A model generated the notes under the pieces. It was not told the DNA's origin. It worked only from the letters and a program-made list of their open reading frames with translations, and did no database searches. Of a stretch of 64,000 nt of DNA, positions 23,528-33,118 are shown in pieces (the stretch's first letter is position 1; each line of letters begins with the position of its first letter). The position numbers were made by a program, and so were the translations under genes. The stretch comes from Aestuariimicrobium sp. p3-SID1156 (GTDB lineage Bacteria > Actinomycetota > Actinomycetes > Propionibacteriales > Propionibacteriaceae): contig NZ_JALXXB010000010.1 in the NCBI RefSeq assembly GCF_025144225.1, positions 1-64,000 of the forward strand. Direction: 5' to 3'.

Positions 23528-25710
23528 GCCTCGCCCCTGCGCCCCCAAGGAGCCGGAACCACGTCAAAGCCGTTCATCACTGCCGACAAGCGCATCGCCC
23601 GCTCGCTGGCGTAGACGTCCTCGAGGAACATCGGCTTGCCATCGGGCCCGGTCAGCGGCACCCGCCAATTGGGGTACTCGTCGATGGTGCCGGGCTGGTT
23701 CTGGGTCATCCGGTCGCCGACTGCATCGGTCAGCGCCACGTTGAGCAACAGCGAGGGGGTGTCCACCAGGGCACGGTGCATCGCCAGCACCTGGCGTTCC
23801 ACCTCGTCAGCACCCTCATCGACCGGGTCCTCGTCCGATTCCGGACGCAGGTAGCCACGATCGGAGAGCATCCGCATCATGCCCTCCTGCTCGGTGCGGG
23901 CATGCTGCAGCTCATCCTCCAGGGACTCGGTCAGCAACCCCAGCCGGTGGCGCAGCCGCACGTGGTCCCCGGCCAGGTAACCCGCCGTCGGCGGCAGGTC
24001 GTGGGTGGTCACCGACGCCATGCAGTAGCGGCGCCACTGCTCCGGTGGCAGCGGCTGGCCGTCTTCACCGTTCTCGAACCAGAGCACCGAGGTGCCCAGC
24101 AGCCCTCGGCGGGACAGGTACTCGCGCACCCACGGCTCGACGGTGCCCAGGTCCTCACCGATCACCACCGCACCGGCACGGTAGGCCTCCAGGGCCAGGA
24201 TGCCGATCAGTGCCTCGTGGTCGTAGCGCACGTAGCAGCCGTCCTTGGGCGAATTGCCCTCCGGCACCCACCACAGGCGGAACAGGCCGATGATGTGGTC
24301 GGCGCGCAGGCCACCGGAGTGCCGCAGCGCGCCGGCCACCATGTCGCGGAAGGGCGCATAGCCGAGGTCGGCGAGGCGGTCAGGGCGGAAGGGCGGCTGG
24401 CCCCAGTCCTGCCCGTTCTGGTTGTACTGGTCCGGCGGGGCCCCCACCGACACCCCCTGGGCGAAGACATCCGACAGCAGCCAGGTGTCCGCGGAGGCCT
24501 TGTTGACGCCCACGGCAAGGTCCTGCACCAGGCCGATCGCCATACCGGCGTCCTTGGCTGCCTGCTGGGCGACCGAGGACTGGTGCTCACAGTTCCACTG
24601 CAACCACTCGAAGAACTGGACGCGATCAGCGTGCTCCTCGGCGAAGGCCGCCACCTCCGGCGAGGTAGGGCGGCGGTACTCCTCGGGCCACTCATGCCAG
24701 TCGGAGCCCAGCTGCTCGAACAGGACGCACCAGGTCGCGAAGTCACGGAGCAGGCGTCCCTCACGGCGGCGGAAGCCCTCGAAGGCCATCTGGCGGGCCT
24801 GCGGCAGACCGACGCGATAGAGCACCTCCAGCGCCGACAGCTTCGCCCGCCAGGACTCGTTGCGCTTGAGCTGGTCCTCCCCCGCGAGGTCCTCGGTGAG
24901 GTTAGCGCGGATGGACTCGATCTGGTCGCGGGTGGCATCATCCACGCCCGCATACTCGGGGATGGCCTCCGGGCGCAGGTAGAGCGGGTTCACATAGCGT
25001 CGCGAGCTGGGCAGGTAGGGCGAGGGCTCAATCGGCGGTACCGGCTGGGCGGCATGCAGCGGGTTGACCAGCACGTAGTCGGCGAACTGCTGCGTCCGGG
25101 CCCAGACCTGCAGGTCGGCCAGGTCAACCAGGTCACCGATGCCCCAGGACTGGCGCGAGCGTACCGAGTAGAGCTGGGCGGCATAGCCCCAGGCGCGGCG
25201 CTCCCCCATCTCGCGGGGGAAACCGAGGAAGGCAGGGGTCACGATCAGTGAGGAGTCGATCTCGCGGTCCTGGGTGTGGAGCACCATCCGGTGGTAGCCG
25301 AGCGGCAGATCGCGGGGTAGCTCGAAGGTGGCCTCGCCCAGCCAGGTGCCATCCACCATACGGTCGGGCACCTCGTTGTTGATCTGCTGGCAGGGGTAGT
25401 GGTCGCCCTGCTCGGTGCGGATGTGCAGGTCGGCATTGGCGCCGGCGATGACGTGCACCGGGATCGTCCGGTACTGTCCCTGCTCGATGACCACGCACGA
25501 GGGCAGCGCCCGTCGCCACGGGCGGTTGCGGACATCCTCGACCGCGGCCCAGGCAGCCTCCGGGGTGCTAGCGTCGACCCCGAGCGCCGCGAGCACCGAC
25601 CGCACACTGTCGGGGGAGATTGTCGTGTGGCGACCCTTCCAGTCCCAGAACTCCTGGGAAATGCCGAAGTGGTCTGCCAACTCTGCCAGTGCGGGATCCT
25701 CGAGTGCCAC
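23518..25710 (-). CDS. malQ: 4-alpha-glucanotransferase (amylomaltase)
   Basis: MalQ transfers alpha-1,4-glucan chains between maltodextrins in the cytosol. It is a GH77 enzyme of 730 residues, with an N-terminal beta-rich region (1-150) typical of the actinobacterial long form. Motifs include [37 protein letters not shown] (nucleophile Asp region), VIGEDLGTVEPWV (acid/base Glu) and TTHDLPPTAGY. Start GTG25710 sits 6 nt from TAGGCT. It fits alpha-glucan metabolism with the GH13 gene and sugar importer here, though they are not in one operon. Confidence 0.96.
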   Translation of the reverse strand: MALEDPALAELADHFGISQEFWDWKGRHTTISPDSVRSVLAALGVDASTPEAAWAAVEDVRNRPWRRALPSCVVIEQGQYRTIPVHVIAGANADLHIRTEQGDHYPCQQINNEVPDRMVDGTWLGEATFELPRDLPLGYHRMVLHTQDREIDSSLIVTPAFLGFPREMGERRAWGYAAQLYSVRSRQSWGIGDLVDLADLQVWARTQQFADYVLVNPLHAAQPVPPIEPSPYLPSSRRYVNPLYLRPEAIPEYAGVDDATRDQIESIRANLTEDLAGEDQLKRNESWRAKLSALEVLYRVGLPQARQMAFEGFRRREGRLLRDFATWCVLFEQLGSDWHEWPEEYRRPTSPEVAAFAEEHADRVQFFEWLQWNCEHQSSVAQQAAKDAGMAIGLVQDLAVGVNKASADTWLLSDVFAQGVSVGAPPDQYNQNGQDWGQPPFRPDRLADLGYAPFRDMVAGALRHSGGLRADHIIGLFRLWWVPEGNSPKDGCYVRYDHEALIGILALEAYRAGAVVIGEDLGTVEPWVREYLSRRGLLGTSVLWFENGEDGQPLPPEQWRRYCMASVTTHDLPPTAGYLAGDHVRLRHRLGLLTESLEDELQHARTEQEGMMRMLSDRGYLRPESDEDPVDEGADEVERQVLAMHRALVDTPSLLLNVALTDAVGDRMTQNQPGTIDEYPNWRVPLTGPDGKPMFLEDVYASERAMRLSAVMNGFDVVPAPWGRRGEAQL

Positions 25711-25727
25711 ACTGTCAGCCTAGGACA

Positions 25728-26588
25728 TCACCGCGACGGTGTCAGACGTGCGTCAATCACCTGCGTGCGGGCCAGGCTGTCATGCCAGGTCTGGCGTCCC
25801 GGGTGCCACAGCGGACGCAGGTAGCTGACCAGCTGCGGCAAGAAGAACAGGAACATGCTGGTCAGGTGGATGGCCAGCCAGGCCGCCGAACGGCGCAGGC
25901 TGGTGGCCCAGCTCACGCGCGGGGTGTGGCCGTGTCCGGCAGGAACCACCCGCAGGCCCATCATGACCTGCCCGAGGGTGCCACCGAGCTTGGCGACCAG
26001 CGGCAGCTGGGTGGCGAAGGCGACCAGCGCCACCACCATTATCAGGTTGCTCGCCGGGACGGCGTAGTCGAACTGGCTGCCGTCGTTCCAGACGCCGGGG
26101 TTGTCCATCGACCAGGCGAAGAATTCCTTGAAGCCGTTCCAGGCCCGGCGGGCGTAGGACCAGCCGACCAGCACGCCGAGAAGGCTGGTCAACACCCAGT
26201 CGATCAGCGTCGCGACGACTCGCTTCCAGTAGGCGGCCAGCGGGACGCCATCGGCCGTGACGCTCGGCGTGCCAACAGCCATCGGGTACGGATGCCCGTA
26301 CGGCTGCCCGGGCACCCATCCCGGCTGGGGCGCCTGCACGTGGCCGGCCCCACCCGGCCGTGGCGGCCGCGGCGGGGTCGGCACGCTGCCGGGCAGCACC
26401 TGGGTCTGCGGCTCGGGCCGAACGGCCGCGGGCTCGGACGCCTTCAGCTCGACTGTGGGATCCTTCTGCGCATCGCGTAGGTTCTTCGTCCAGCGGGTTC
26501 CCTCCCAGTAGCGTTCCTGCACGCTGCCGGCGGGGTCGGGGTACCACCCGGGCGGAGGCGCGGCAGGAGCAGGAGAAGCGGAAGTCAC
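25728..26588 (-). CDS. RDD family membrane protein with DUF2510 N-terminus
   Basis: This 286-residue protein begins with a DUF2510 motif (PPGWYPDPAG ... YWEGTRWT, residues 12-34), then a Pro-rich linker to about residue 100, then an RDD domain with several membrane helices (AAYWKRVVATLIDWVL, GGTLGQVMMGLRVV). RDD proteins are thought to act in transport or membrane stress; the exact role is unknown. Start GTG26588 is behind CAGAAT; the larger frame to 26741 runs antisense-like and is not supported. Confidence 0.83.
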   Translation of the reverse strand: MTSASPAPAAPPPGWYPDPAGSVQERYWEGTRWTKNLRDAQKDPTVELKASEPAAVRPEPQTQVLPGSVPTPPRPPRPGGAGHVQAPQPGWVPGQPYGHPYPMAVGTPSVTADGVPLAAYWKRVVATLIDWVLTSLLGVLVGWSYARRAWNGFKEFFAWSMDNPGVWNDGSQFDYAVPASNLIMVVALVAFATQLPLVAKLGGTLGQVMMGLRVVPAGHGHTPRVSWATSLRRSAAWLAIHLTSMFLFFLPQLVSYLRPLWHPGRQTWHDSLARTQVIDARLTPSR

Positions 26589-26610
26589 TCTCCCATTCTG
26601 GCAGAGGCGA

Positions 26611-27972
26611 TCAATGGGGCACTCGGCCGATCCGCAGCGATGCCGCGACCGCTGCCAAGGCCACCCCCACGACCAGCAGGAAGGTCCAGGAGAAGGTCCC
26701 GGCCGGCGCGTGGCTGAGCCGGAGGTTGGCGAAGACAGCACCCGCCAGCCCCACGAACAGTGAGTTGCCGAGCGCTTCGGCCACCTGCAGCGAACTGGTG
26801 TTGCGCCCGATCTGGGCCGGGCTCGACAGCGACATCACGATCAGGCTGGTCGAGGCCACCGCCAACCCCATCCCGAAGCCGGCCACCGTCCACCCGGTCC
26901 CCACCAGGAAGACCGACCACGACCGGGCGGTCGCGGCGGCGACCACGCCCATCCCGAGCGCCGTGCACAGGACGCCGAGCTGGACCAGCTGGTCTCGTCT
27001 CAGTCCCACCCAGGGCCTGGCCTGCAGCCAGGAGCCGGTGGTCCAGCCGATTGAGCCCACCGTGAGCATCAGGCCGGCCTTGAACAACGACAGCTCCCGG
27101 ATCGTGACCAGGCTCAGCGGGAGGAAGGCTTCGGCGGCGAAGAACGCCCCCGCTTGCAGGGCACGCACCCACGAGGTCGCCGCGATCCCCGGCGCCACCC
27201 GGAAGAAGCCGGGCGCCATCAATCGGGGCAGGCTCACCGCCAGGCAAGCCAGGCCGACCACCAGGATGGGGATGGCCACCAGGTCCAGCCGTTGCCCGGC
27301 CACCTGCACCGCCGCGACACCGCCGGTCGCCACGAAGGCGCTCCACAGCGGGACCGGGTTGGCGTCCTCGGAACCGTCGGGGCGAAGCCTGTCGCGCAGG
27401 CTGGTCAGCGTCCCATTGGAGAGCACGACGGTCGCCACGACGACAGGGATCATGCAGGCGAAAACCCAGTGCCAGGACAGGTTCTCGGTCAGCCACGCGG
27501 CAATCGGCGGAGCCAGGAAGGCGGGCATCACCCAGCAGACGGAGAAGGCGGTCATGATCGAGGCGCGTCGCTGGGCGTCGAACAGGCCGGCGACCACCAC
27601 CATCAGGGCGACATTGAAAGCCCCTCCCCCGAAGCCCTGCACGAACCGGGCCACCAGCAGGACGTACATCGAGGGTGCCAGTGCGGCCATCAGCAACCCC
27701 AGCCCGAACAGCAGCAACCCGGCCTGCAGCGCACGAATCGGGCCGTGGCGATCGCAATGGCGTCCGGAGAGCACGGTGGACAGCGCCATGCCGATGACGA
27801 AGAGGGTGAAGGTCCAGGCGTAGAGGGCGATGTGGCCGAGTTGTCGTCCGGCAGCGGGCATGGCGGTGGCGACGGCGACTGCTTCGAAGGCGACCGCGAC
27901 CACCGAGGCGAGCAGGCCGACGATCAGGGTGCGCGGCGGCTCCACAGCGGGGCGGGGAGCAGGCTCGAGCAC
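26611..27972 (-). CDS. MFS transporter (drug-efflux-like)
   Basis: This is a major facilitator protein of 453 residues with about 12-14 membrane segments. The loop 2-3 motif VLSGRHCDRHGPIRALQAG corresponds to the MFS A-motif. It resembles multidrug exporters of the DHA2/EmrB type, but the substrate cannot be told. Start GTG27972 lies 6 nt from TAGGGT and faces the DUF3039 gene across a 26-bp divergent promoter. Confidence 0.85.
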   Translation of the reverse strand: MLEPAPRPAVEPPRTLIVGLLASVVAVAFEAVAVATAMPAAGRQLGHIALYAWTFTLFVIGMALSTVLSGRHCDRHGPIRALQAGLLLFGLGLLMAALAPSMYVLLVARFVQGFGGGAFNVALMVVVAGLFDAQRRASIMTAFSVCWVMPAFLAPPIAAWLTENLSWHWVFACMIPVVVATVVLSNGTLTSLRDRLRPDGSEDANPVPLWSAFVATGGVAAVQVAGQRLDLVAIPILVVGLACLAVSLPRLMAPGFFRVAPGIAATSWVRALQAGAFFAAEAFLPLSLVTIRELSLFKAGLMLTVGSIGWTTGSWLQARPWVGLRRDQLVQLGVLCTALGMGVVAAATARSWSVFLVGTGWTVAGFGMGLAVASTSLIVMSLSSPAQIGRNTSSLQVAEALGNSLFVGLAGAVFANLRLSHAPAGTFSWTFLLVVGVALAAVAASLRIGRVPH

Positions 27973-27978
27973 CTGATC

Positions 27979-27991
27979 ACCCTAGTAGAAT
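27979..27991. promoter_or_regulatory. Back-to-back leaderless -10 boxes for MFS and DUF3039 genes
   Basis: TAGGGT on the minus strand (27979-27984) and TAGAAT on the plus strand (27986-27991) are one base apart. They lie 6 nt and 7 nt from the two divergent start codons at 27972 and 27999. The matching -35 regions must lie inside the opposite coding sequences. Confidence 0.6.
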
Positions 27992-27998
27992 CGCCACC

Positions 27999-28250
27999 AT
28001 GACCCAGCAGCAGCTCGCCCCCGGTTCGCAGACCGTTCTCGACGAACGAACCCTCAACGCCGAGGACGGCGACCACGAGCGCTTTGCGCACTACGTCCCC
28101 AAGGACAAGCTGATGGAGGCCATGGTCAACGGCACGCCCGTGGTCGCCCTCTGTGGCAAGGTGTGGGTGCCCAGCCGCAACCCGGACAAGTTCCCGGTCT
28201 GCCCGGACTGCAAGGAGATCTGGGAGTCCCTCAACGAGAAGCCGCGCTGA
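27999..28250 (+). CDS. DUF3039 family protein
   Basis: This small 83-residue actinobacterial protein has an [11 protein letters not shown] ... [29 protein letters not shown] pattern by segments; key residues are Cys53 in ALCGK and the CPDC pair near residues 70-73, likely metal-binding. The function is unknown; it is a lineage marker. ATG27999 has TAGAAT 7 nt upstream. It converges with aroQ, overlapping by 20 bases. Confidence 0.9.
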   Translation: MTQQQLAPGSQTVLDERTLNAEDGDHERFAHYVPKDKLMEAMVNGTPVVALCGKVWVPSRNPDKFPVCPDCKEIWESLNEKPR

Positions 28251-28671
28251 CCGCAGCGATGTGACGCAGGGCCAGGTCGTAACCGTTCAGGCCCAGCCCC
28301 ACGAGCACACCGGCAGCCTTCGCTGACAGGACGCTGTGGTGGCGGAACTCCTCGCGCGCATGCACGTTCGAGATGTGCACCTCGAGGTAGTTCGCAACCT
28401 GCGCGGCAGCATCGGCGATCGCGATCGAGTAGTGCGTCCAGGCGCCAGCGTTGAGCACGACCCAGGCACCAGAGTCGGCAGCCTCGTGCAGCCAGCTGAT
28501 CATCTCGGCCTCGGCGTCGGTCTGGCGAACCTGGACCTCGAGCCCCAGTTCGCGGCCCAGGACGACCAGGTGGTCGGAGAGGTGGGCGTGGGTGGTGTGC
28601 CCGTACACCTCGGGTTCGCGCTTGCCCAGCCGCCCCAGGTTCGGTCCGTTGAGGACCATCACGGCAGTCAT
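28231..28671 (-). CDS. aroQ: 3-dehydroquinate dehydratase, type II
   Basis: AroQ carries out the third step of the shikimate pathway by anti elimination. It has 146 residues, normal for the dodecameric type II enzyme. It has [17 protein letters not shown] (active-site loop with Arg and Tyr), [15 protein letters not shown] (catalytic Asn/His) and [17 protein letters not shown]. The start overlaps the stop of the upstream SIS gene by one base. The other shikimate genes are not in the window. Confidence 0.96.
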   Translation of the reverse strand: MTAVMVLNGPNLGRLGKREPEVYGHTTHAHLSDHLVVLGRELGLEVQVRQTDAEAEMISWLHEAADSGAWVVLNAGAWTHYSIAIADAAAQVANYLEVHISNVHAREEFRHHSVLSAKAAGVLVGLGLNGYDLALRHIAAVSAASR

Positions 28672-29684
28672 CAGAGTCGTCCCAATCCGATCGCGAGCCA
28701 GGTCGAGCCGTACAGGCCCCGGTAGAGCAGCGAGGCATACCGGTCGACCGCCGAGCTGCCCTCGGCCGAAATCGTGCAGACCCTGACGTCGTGGTGGTTC
28801 GCCAGGGTGACCAGTTCGCCGGCGGCGCGCCTCGCGAGCGCGTCCTGGGTGCCATCGTCGAGCACCAGCAGCACCGGACGCAGCTCAGCGGGCTCGTCGA
28901 AGGGATCGGCGAACAGGTCGCGGTTGTGCGTCGAGACCAGCACCGGCTCGAGTTCCTGGGCATCGGCAGCCAACGCGGGGCGCCCGGAGTGGCGCCGCAG
29001 GGACTCCGCCACCCGGCGCGCGGCGCGGGCAGCCAGCACGGTGCCTCCGAACAGCAGGGGTTGGGCCTCGGCCAGGTTGAGGGCCAGGTCCTTGGCGGGG
29101 TTGTCCGCGAGGCTGCGATGCGGCGAGGACTCCTGGGCGACCAGGTCGCAGGCCTCGGCCACGCTCTCGGGCACCAGGTGCGGGGCCAGGCCAAGCTCGT
29201 GGAGCACCGCCAGCACCTGCACCACGCAGGCCAACTCGTCACCGGTCTCCATCGGGACCAGCAGGGAGCTGCGCCCGGCAGCGGCTTCGGCGATCACCGA
29301 GTCGGGGCGTCCGGCCAGCATCACGGCGCTGCCCCGGCGAGCGGCTTCCCGAGCCGCCTGCACCAAGCCGGGTTCGGACCCCTCGGGGGCGAGGACGACG
29401 ACCAGGTCCAGGGCGCCCACCCATGCCGGGAGCCCGTCAAAGGGCCAGGCGACGAAGGGCGAGGGGCAGAAGGGCTCCATCACCGCGCGCAGCAGCCGCG
29501 CGCCGCGGCCCAGCGCAACCACTCCGCGCGGTCGACGACCTGCCTCGAAACGCTGGGCCAGGTCACGAGCGGGCTGGGAGGCCTCGCGACGGATGCGCGC
29601 TCCCGCGCCGGCGAGGTGACGCAGCGCCTCGTCGGCCTGCGGGCTCATCGGGGAGTCGGCGAGCCTGGAGTCGTCGAAGTCCAT
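28671..29684 (-). CDS. SIS-domain protein (phosphosugar isomerase-like)
   Basis: This 337-residue protein has N-terminal SIS-like ([16 protein letters not shown] ... [15 protein letters not shown]) and C-terminal isomerase-like halves related to bifunctional phosphoglucose/phosphomannose isomerases. It lies next to phosphomannomutase, as its counterpart Rv3256c does in mycobacteria, which suggests a part in mannose-phosphate supply. The catalytic residues of true PGI/PMI could not be confirmed, so a regulatory or binding role is possible. ATG29684 is chosen as the first in-frame ATG after the Trm112 stop. Confidence 0.78.
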   Translation of the reverse strand: MDFDDSRLADSPMSPQADEALRHLAGAGARIRREASQPARDLAQRFEAGRRPRGVVALGRGARLLRAVMEPFCPSPFVAWPFDGLPAWVGALDLVVVLAPEGSEPGLVQAAREAARRGSAVMLAGRPDSVIAEAAAGRSSLLVPMETGDELACVVQVLAVLHELGLAPHLVPESVAEACDLVAQESSPHRSLADNPAKDLALNLAEAQPLLFGGTVLAARAARRVAESLRRHSGRPALAADAQELEPVLVSTHNRDLFADPFDEPAELRPVLLVLDDGTQDALARRAAGELVTLANHHDVRVCTISAEGSSAVDRYASLLYRGLYGSTWLAIGLGRL

Positions 29685-29694
29685 CAGGCTGCGC

Positions 29695-29895
29695 TCACTC
29701 CGCCAGGGTTTGACGTGCCTCGTCGATGAGGAGGATCGGGATCCCCTCGCGCACCGGGTAGGCAAGACCGCACTGGGTCGAACCGCAGACCAGTTCGTGG
29801 GTGTCGTAGTCCACGGCGAACTTGGAGTGGCAGGCCGGGCAGGCTGCGATCTCCAGGAATTCCGCCGACAGGTCGAGTTCTGGGGTCTGGGTCAT
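29695..29895 (-). CDS. Trm112 family protein
   Basis: This 66-residue zinc-ribbon-like protein has ACPACHSKFAVDY and LVCGSTQCGLAYPVREGIPILL, four Cys in two pairs as in Trm112/YcaR proteins. In bacteria its partner and role are uncertain. The ATG overlaps the phosphomannomutase stop (ATGA), so it is translated from the same mRNA, as in other actinobacteria. Confidence 0.88.
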   Translation of the reverse strand: MTQTPELDLSAEFLEIAACPACHSKFAVDYDTHELVCGSTQCGLAYPVREGIPILLIDEARQTLAE

Positions 29896-31247
29896 GACTG
29901 CGATTCTCTCACGAGGGCCAACACTTCATCGCGGATGCCAACCATCATCGGCTGGTCTGCGGCTTCGACATTGAGACGCAAGTAGGGCTCGGTGTTCGAG
30001 GGCCGCAGGTTGAACCACCACTCCTCGGCCCGGACGGTGAGGCCGTCGATCCAGTCCGACTCGCCCCGGTTGGCGAAGGCGTGCTCAACGCGGCCCATCA
30101 CGGCCTGGGCATCCTGGACGGTGGAGTTGATCTCTCCGGAAGCGGCGTAACGCTCGTACTCGGACATGACCTCCGAGAGGGGGGCCTGGCGGCGTCCCAG
30201 GATGTTGAGGACGTACAGGGCGGCAAGCATGCCGGTGTCAGCACCCCAGAAGTCACGGAAGTAGTAGTGGGCCGAGTGCTCGCCGCCGAAGATCGCGTCG
30301 TGCTCGGCCATCAGGGCCTTGACGAAGGTGTGGCCGACTTTGCTGACCACGCAGGTACCGCCGTGCTCGCCCACGACGTCAGCCACGGTGCGGCTGGTGA
30401 TGGTGTTGATCACGATGGTCGCGCCCGGCTCACGCTCGAGCTCGGCGCGGGCGATCAGCGCGGTGATGGCCGAAGGGCTGACCACCTCACCGCGCTCGTC
30501 GATGAGGAAGCAGCGATCGGCGTCCCCGTCGAAGACCAGCGCGAGGTCGGCGGAGTGCTCGCGGACGGCCTGCTGGGCGTCCACCAGGTTCTGGGGTTCG
30601 AGCGGGTTGGGCTGGTGGTGGGGGAAGGTGCCATCGAGGTCGAGGTAGAGACCGATGATCTCCAGCGGCAGGTTTCCCAGAACGGCGCCCACGGTGTGGC
30701 CTGCCATGCCATTACCGGCGTCGATGACGACCTTCAGCGGGCGGATGCCTTCGAGGGGGACGAGGGTGCGCAGGTGCTCGGCGTAGCCGGACAGGGCATC
30801 GACCTGCTCCACCACGCCCTCGGGGAGGGTGGTGTCGACGGTGCCGTCGAGCTCCATGGCACGGTCGCGCAGTCGGGACAGGAAATCGGTTTCGACCGGA
30901 CGCGCGGCCGAGCGGCAGAACTTGATGCCATTGTCCTTGGCCGGGTTGTGACTGGCAGAGAATTGAACACCGGGCAGCGCGAAGGCACCGGAGGCGTGCC
31001 AGAGGCCGTCGGTGGAGGCCAGGCCGATGTCCTTGATCCGAGCCCCCCGCGAGGCGGCACCGGCGGCGAAGGCGCGTGACATCTCCTCACCGGTCGTGCG
31101 CATGTCGCGACCCATCACGAACTCCTGGCCCTCGAGGCCGGCCAACTCCACGAAGGCAGCTCCCACGGCCGCCGCTCCGGCGGCGTCCCACTGGACGCCG
31201 ACCTCCCCGCGGATGTCATTGGCCTTGAAGATTCCCTCGGTGATCAC
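29892..31247 (-). CDS. manB: Phosphomannomutase/phosphoglucomutase
   Basis: This enzyme interconverts mannose-6-phosphate and mannose-1-phosphate, feeding the GDP-mannose pathway (see manC at 39066). It is an alpha-D-phosphohexomutase of 451 residues with phosphoserine loop FSASHNPAKDNG, metal loop DGDADRCF and the C-terminal phosphate site RPSNTEPYLRLN. Start GTG31247 is 6 nt from TAGGCT (31254-31259). It heads a minus-strand run with Trm112, the SIS protein and aroQ. Confidence 0.93.
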   Translation of the reverse strand: MITEGIFKANDIRGEVGVQWDAAGAAAVGAAFVELAGLEGQEFVMGRDMRTTGEEMSRAFAAGAASRGARIKDIGLASTDGLWHASGAFALPGVQFSASHNPAKDNGIKFCRSAARPVETDFLSRLRDRAMELDGTVDTTLPEGVVEQVDALSGYAEHLRTLVPLEGIRPLKVVIDAGNGMAGHTVGAVLGNLPLEIIGLYLDLDGTFPHHQPNPLEPQNLVDAQQAVREHSADLALVFDGDADRCFLIDERGEVVSPSAITALIARAELEREPGATIVINTITSRTVADVVGEHGGTCVVSKVGHTFVKALMAEHDAIFGGEHSAHYYFRDFWGADTGMLAALYVLNILGRRQAPLSEVMSEYERYAASGEINSTVQDAQAVMGRVEHAFANRGESDWIDGLTVRAEEWWFNLRPSNTEPYLRLNVEAADQPMMVGIRDEVLALVRESQS

Positions 31248-31307
31248 TTCGCCAGCCTAGCGGCGAGGCTGCCATCGTGACGCCGTTGTGGGGCCTACTC
31301 TCGGCCT

Positions 31308-31700
31308 GTGCCCCTTCGACGTCATTGCCAGCGCACCTCGTGCTCGAACCGCGCGGTGACCACGCTGACCTATGACTATGCCCACCAGAGCGTCGCGCTG
31401 GGCCCGCTGTCCCCTGCGCCGGTTCCGGGCGCCTATGACCTGTGCCGCCGGCATGCCGAGCGGACATCAGTGCCCAATGGCTGGGAGCTGATCCGGCTGC
31501 CCGGGCTGGACGAGGCTCCCCCGCCACCCCCGACTGATGACCTCCTGGCCCTGGCGGACGCGATTCGCGAGGTGGGTCTGCGGGATGACGATCCGGCTCT
31601 TCTCCGCGCGGCGGGGCTCGAGGACCGCGACCCCATCCTGGACGGCTCCGTGGTGGTGCTGGCCGAACGCGGGCACCTGAGGGTGATCGCGGACCGCTAG
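31308..31700 (+). CDS. DUF3499 family protein
   Basis: This 130-residue actinobacterial protein has an N-terminal zinc-finger-like part: Cys7 and Cys12 in HCQRTSCSNRAV, then CRRHAER at about residues 46-52. The C-terminal half is variable and acidic. Its function is unknown; Rv3258c is, as I recall, the mycobacterial counterpart in the same place. Start GTG31308 is 6 nt after TACTCT (31296-31301). Confidence 0.85.
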   Translation: MPLRRHCQRTSCSNRAVTTLTYDYAHQSVALGPLSPAPVPGAYDLCRRHAERTSVPNGWELIRLPGLDEAPPPPPTDDLLALADAIREVGLRDDDPALLRAAGLEDRDPILDGSVVVLAERGHLRVIADR

Positions 31701-31717
31701 CCCCTCTGGCCAATCCG

Positions 31718-32926
31718 CTACTGGGGCCAGCTGAACTGCTGCTGCCCGTCGATGGTGACCTCAATCCTGGGCTCCTCGCTGATGTCGAGGTGGGCGGTGA
31801 GTTCATGCCCCTCGGCGCGGACGGCATAGCTGATCGTGGGATTGGTCTTGTCCAGCACCTGCAGTCGTCCGGTGCTGATCCACGGGTTGCGGCGACGAAG
31901 TGCGATGAGTTCCTGGTGGAGCCGATGCATCCACTCCCCGCCCGGATGGAGCTGGCCCGGGTGCTCCGGAAGGGGCGGCCGGACCGGGTCGTCAGCGGCC
32001 ACGCCGGTGCCCTTGGTCCCACGGAAGGCCTGCTCGTCCCCGTAGTAGATGCTGGGCATCCCCGGGAGCGTCAGCAGGAGCGCAGCGGCGACGGCGGCCC
32101 CGGTGTCCCCCACGGTGCTGGCGATCCGCGAGACGTCGTGGTTGCCGATGAAGGTCTGCATGGTCGTCTTGGACGCGAAGTCGTCGTGGCGTTCCAGCGC
32201 CCAGGCCAGTTCCCACATGTTGCGGTCGTTCAGGCTGCTCCAGATCGCCTTCCACAGTTCGTAGGCTGTGACGGAGTCGAGGTGGCCCTCGCGAGCGATG
32301 CCGGGGAAGTCGCCGTGGATGACCTCACCCAGGAAGAAGGCCTCGGGGTGCGAGGCGTGGACGCGGTCGACCACCTGCGTCCAGAAGTGGCTGGGGACGG
32401 CGTAGGCGACGTCGAGGCGCCAGCCATCGGCGCCGCGGTCCAGCCAGAACTTCATCACATCTGCCACCAGGTCGACGACGCGTGGGTCGTCGTGGTCGAG
32501 TTCGGCCAGGTCGCCGTGTCCCTCCCAGCCCCGGTGGACACCGTCGGCGACGTGGACCATGCCATGGCCCTGCAACGCCTGTTCGACCAGCGGATGCTGC
32601 GCGCCGATGTGGTTGAAGACGCCGTCGAGCATGATCATCAGCCCGCGGGAGTGGGCCTGGTCGACCAGATGGTTCCAGTCGGCCTCATCCCCCAGTCGCG
32701 GGTCGAGCCGAAAGTGGTCAACGGTGTCGTAGCCGTGGCTGGTGGACGCGAAGATGGGCCCCAGCAGCAGGCCATTGCACCCCAGCTCAATGACGTAGTC
32801 CAGCCAGGCCTCCAGGCGTCCGAGCCGATGCCCCTGCCAGTCGCCGGGATCGCCGGGCCGGATGGGGGCGCCACAGGCACCCAGCGGGTAGACATGCCAC
32901 CAGATGGCGTGGTCCAGGTCAGTCAT
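31718..32926 (-). CDS. Alpha-amylase family (GH13) enzyme
   Basis: This 402-residue cytosolic enzyme has no signal peptide. The GH13 catalytic regions are clear: MLDGVFNHIG, GADGWRLDVAYAV (nucleophile Asp), FLGEVIHG (acid/base Glu) and FIGNHDVSRI. The C-terminal beta domain is very short, so it is a compact member. The substrate is probably a short alpha-glucan or maltodextrin. ATG32926 is chosen over ATG32932 because aggag lies 5 nt upstream. Confidence 0.9.
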   Translation of the reverse strand: MTDLDHAIWWHVYPLGACGAPIRPGDPGDWQGHRLGRLEAWLDYVIELGCNGLLLGPIFASTSHGYDTVDHFRLDPRLGDEADWNHLVDQAHSRGLMIMLDGVFNHIGAQHPLVEQALQGHGMVHVADGVHRGWEGHGDLAELDHDDPRVVDLVADVMKFWLDRGADGWRLDVAYAVPSHFWTQVVDRVHASHPEAFFLGEVIHGDFPGIAREGHLDSVTAYELWKAIWSSLNDRNMWELAWALERHDDFASKTTMQTFIGNHDVSRIASTVGDTGAAVAAALLLTLPGMPSIYYGDEQAFRGTKGTGVAADDPVRPPLPEHPGQLHPGGEWMHRLHQELIALRRRNPWISTGRLQVLDKTNPTISYAVRAEGHELTAHLDISEEPRIEVTIDGQQQFSWPQ

Positions 32927-33118
32927 CAACACTCCTATTGAGTCTCACTCAGCCGGGCCGGAGCCCGTGGCGAGGCCATGCTGAGCCCGGCCGCAGCGAC
33001 CATAGCGGTCAGCTTGCGACAGATGCTCGATCCAGAGATGAACTTTACTGTTGCTCCCGCGCCTCGTCGCGCCCGGGCACAGCCCCGCCCTCGCAGCCTG
33101 AGCGCTAGGCTCGAATCC

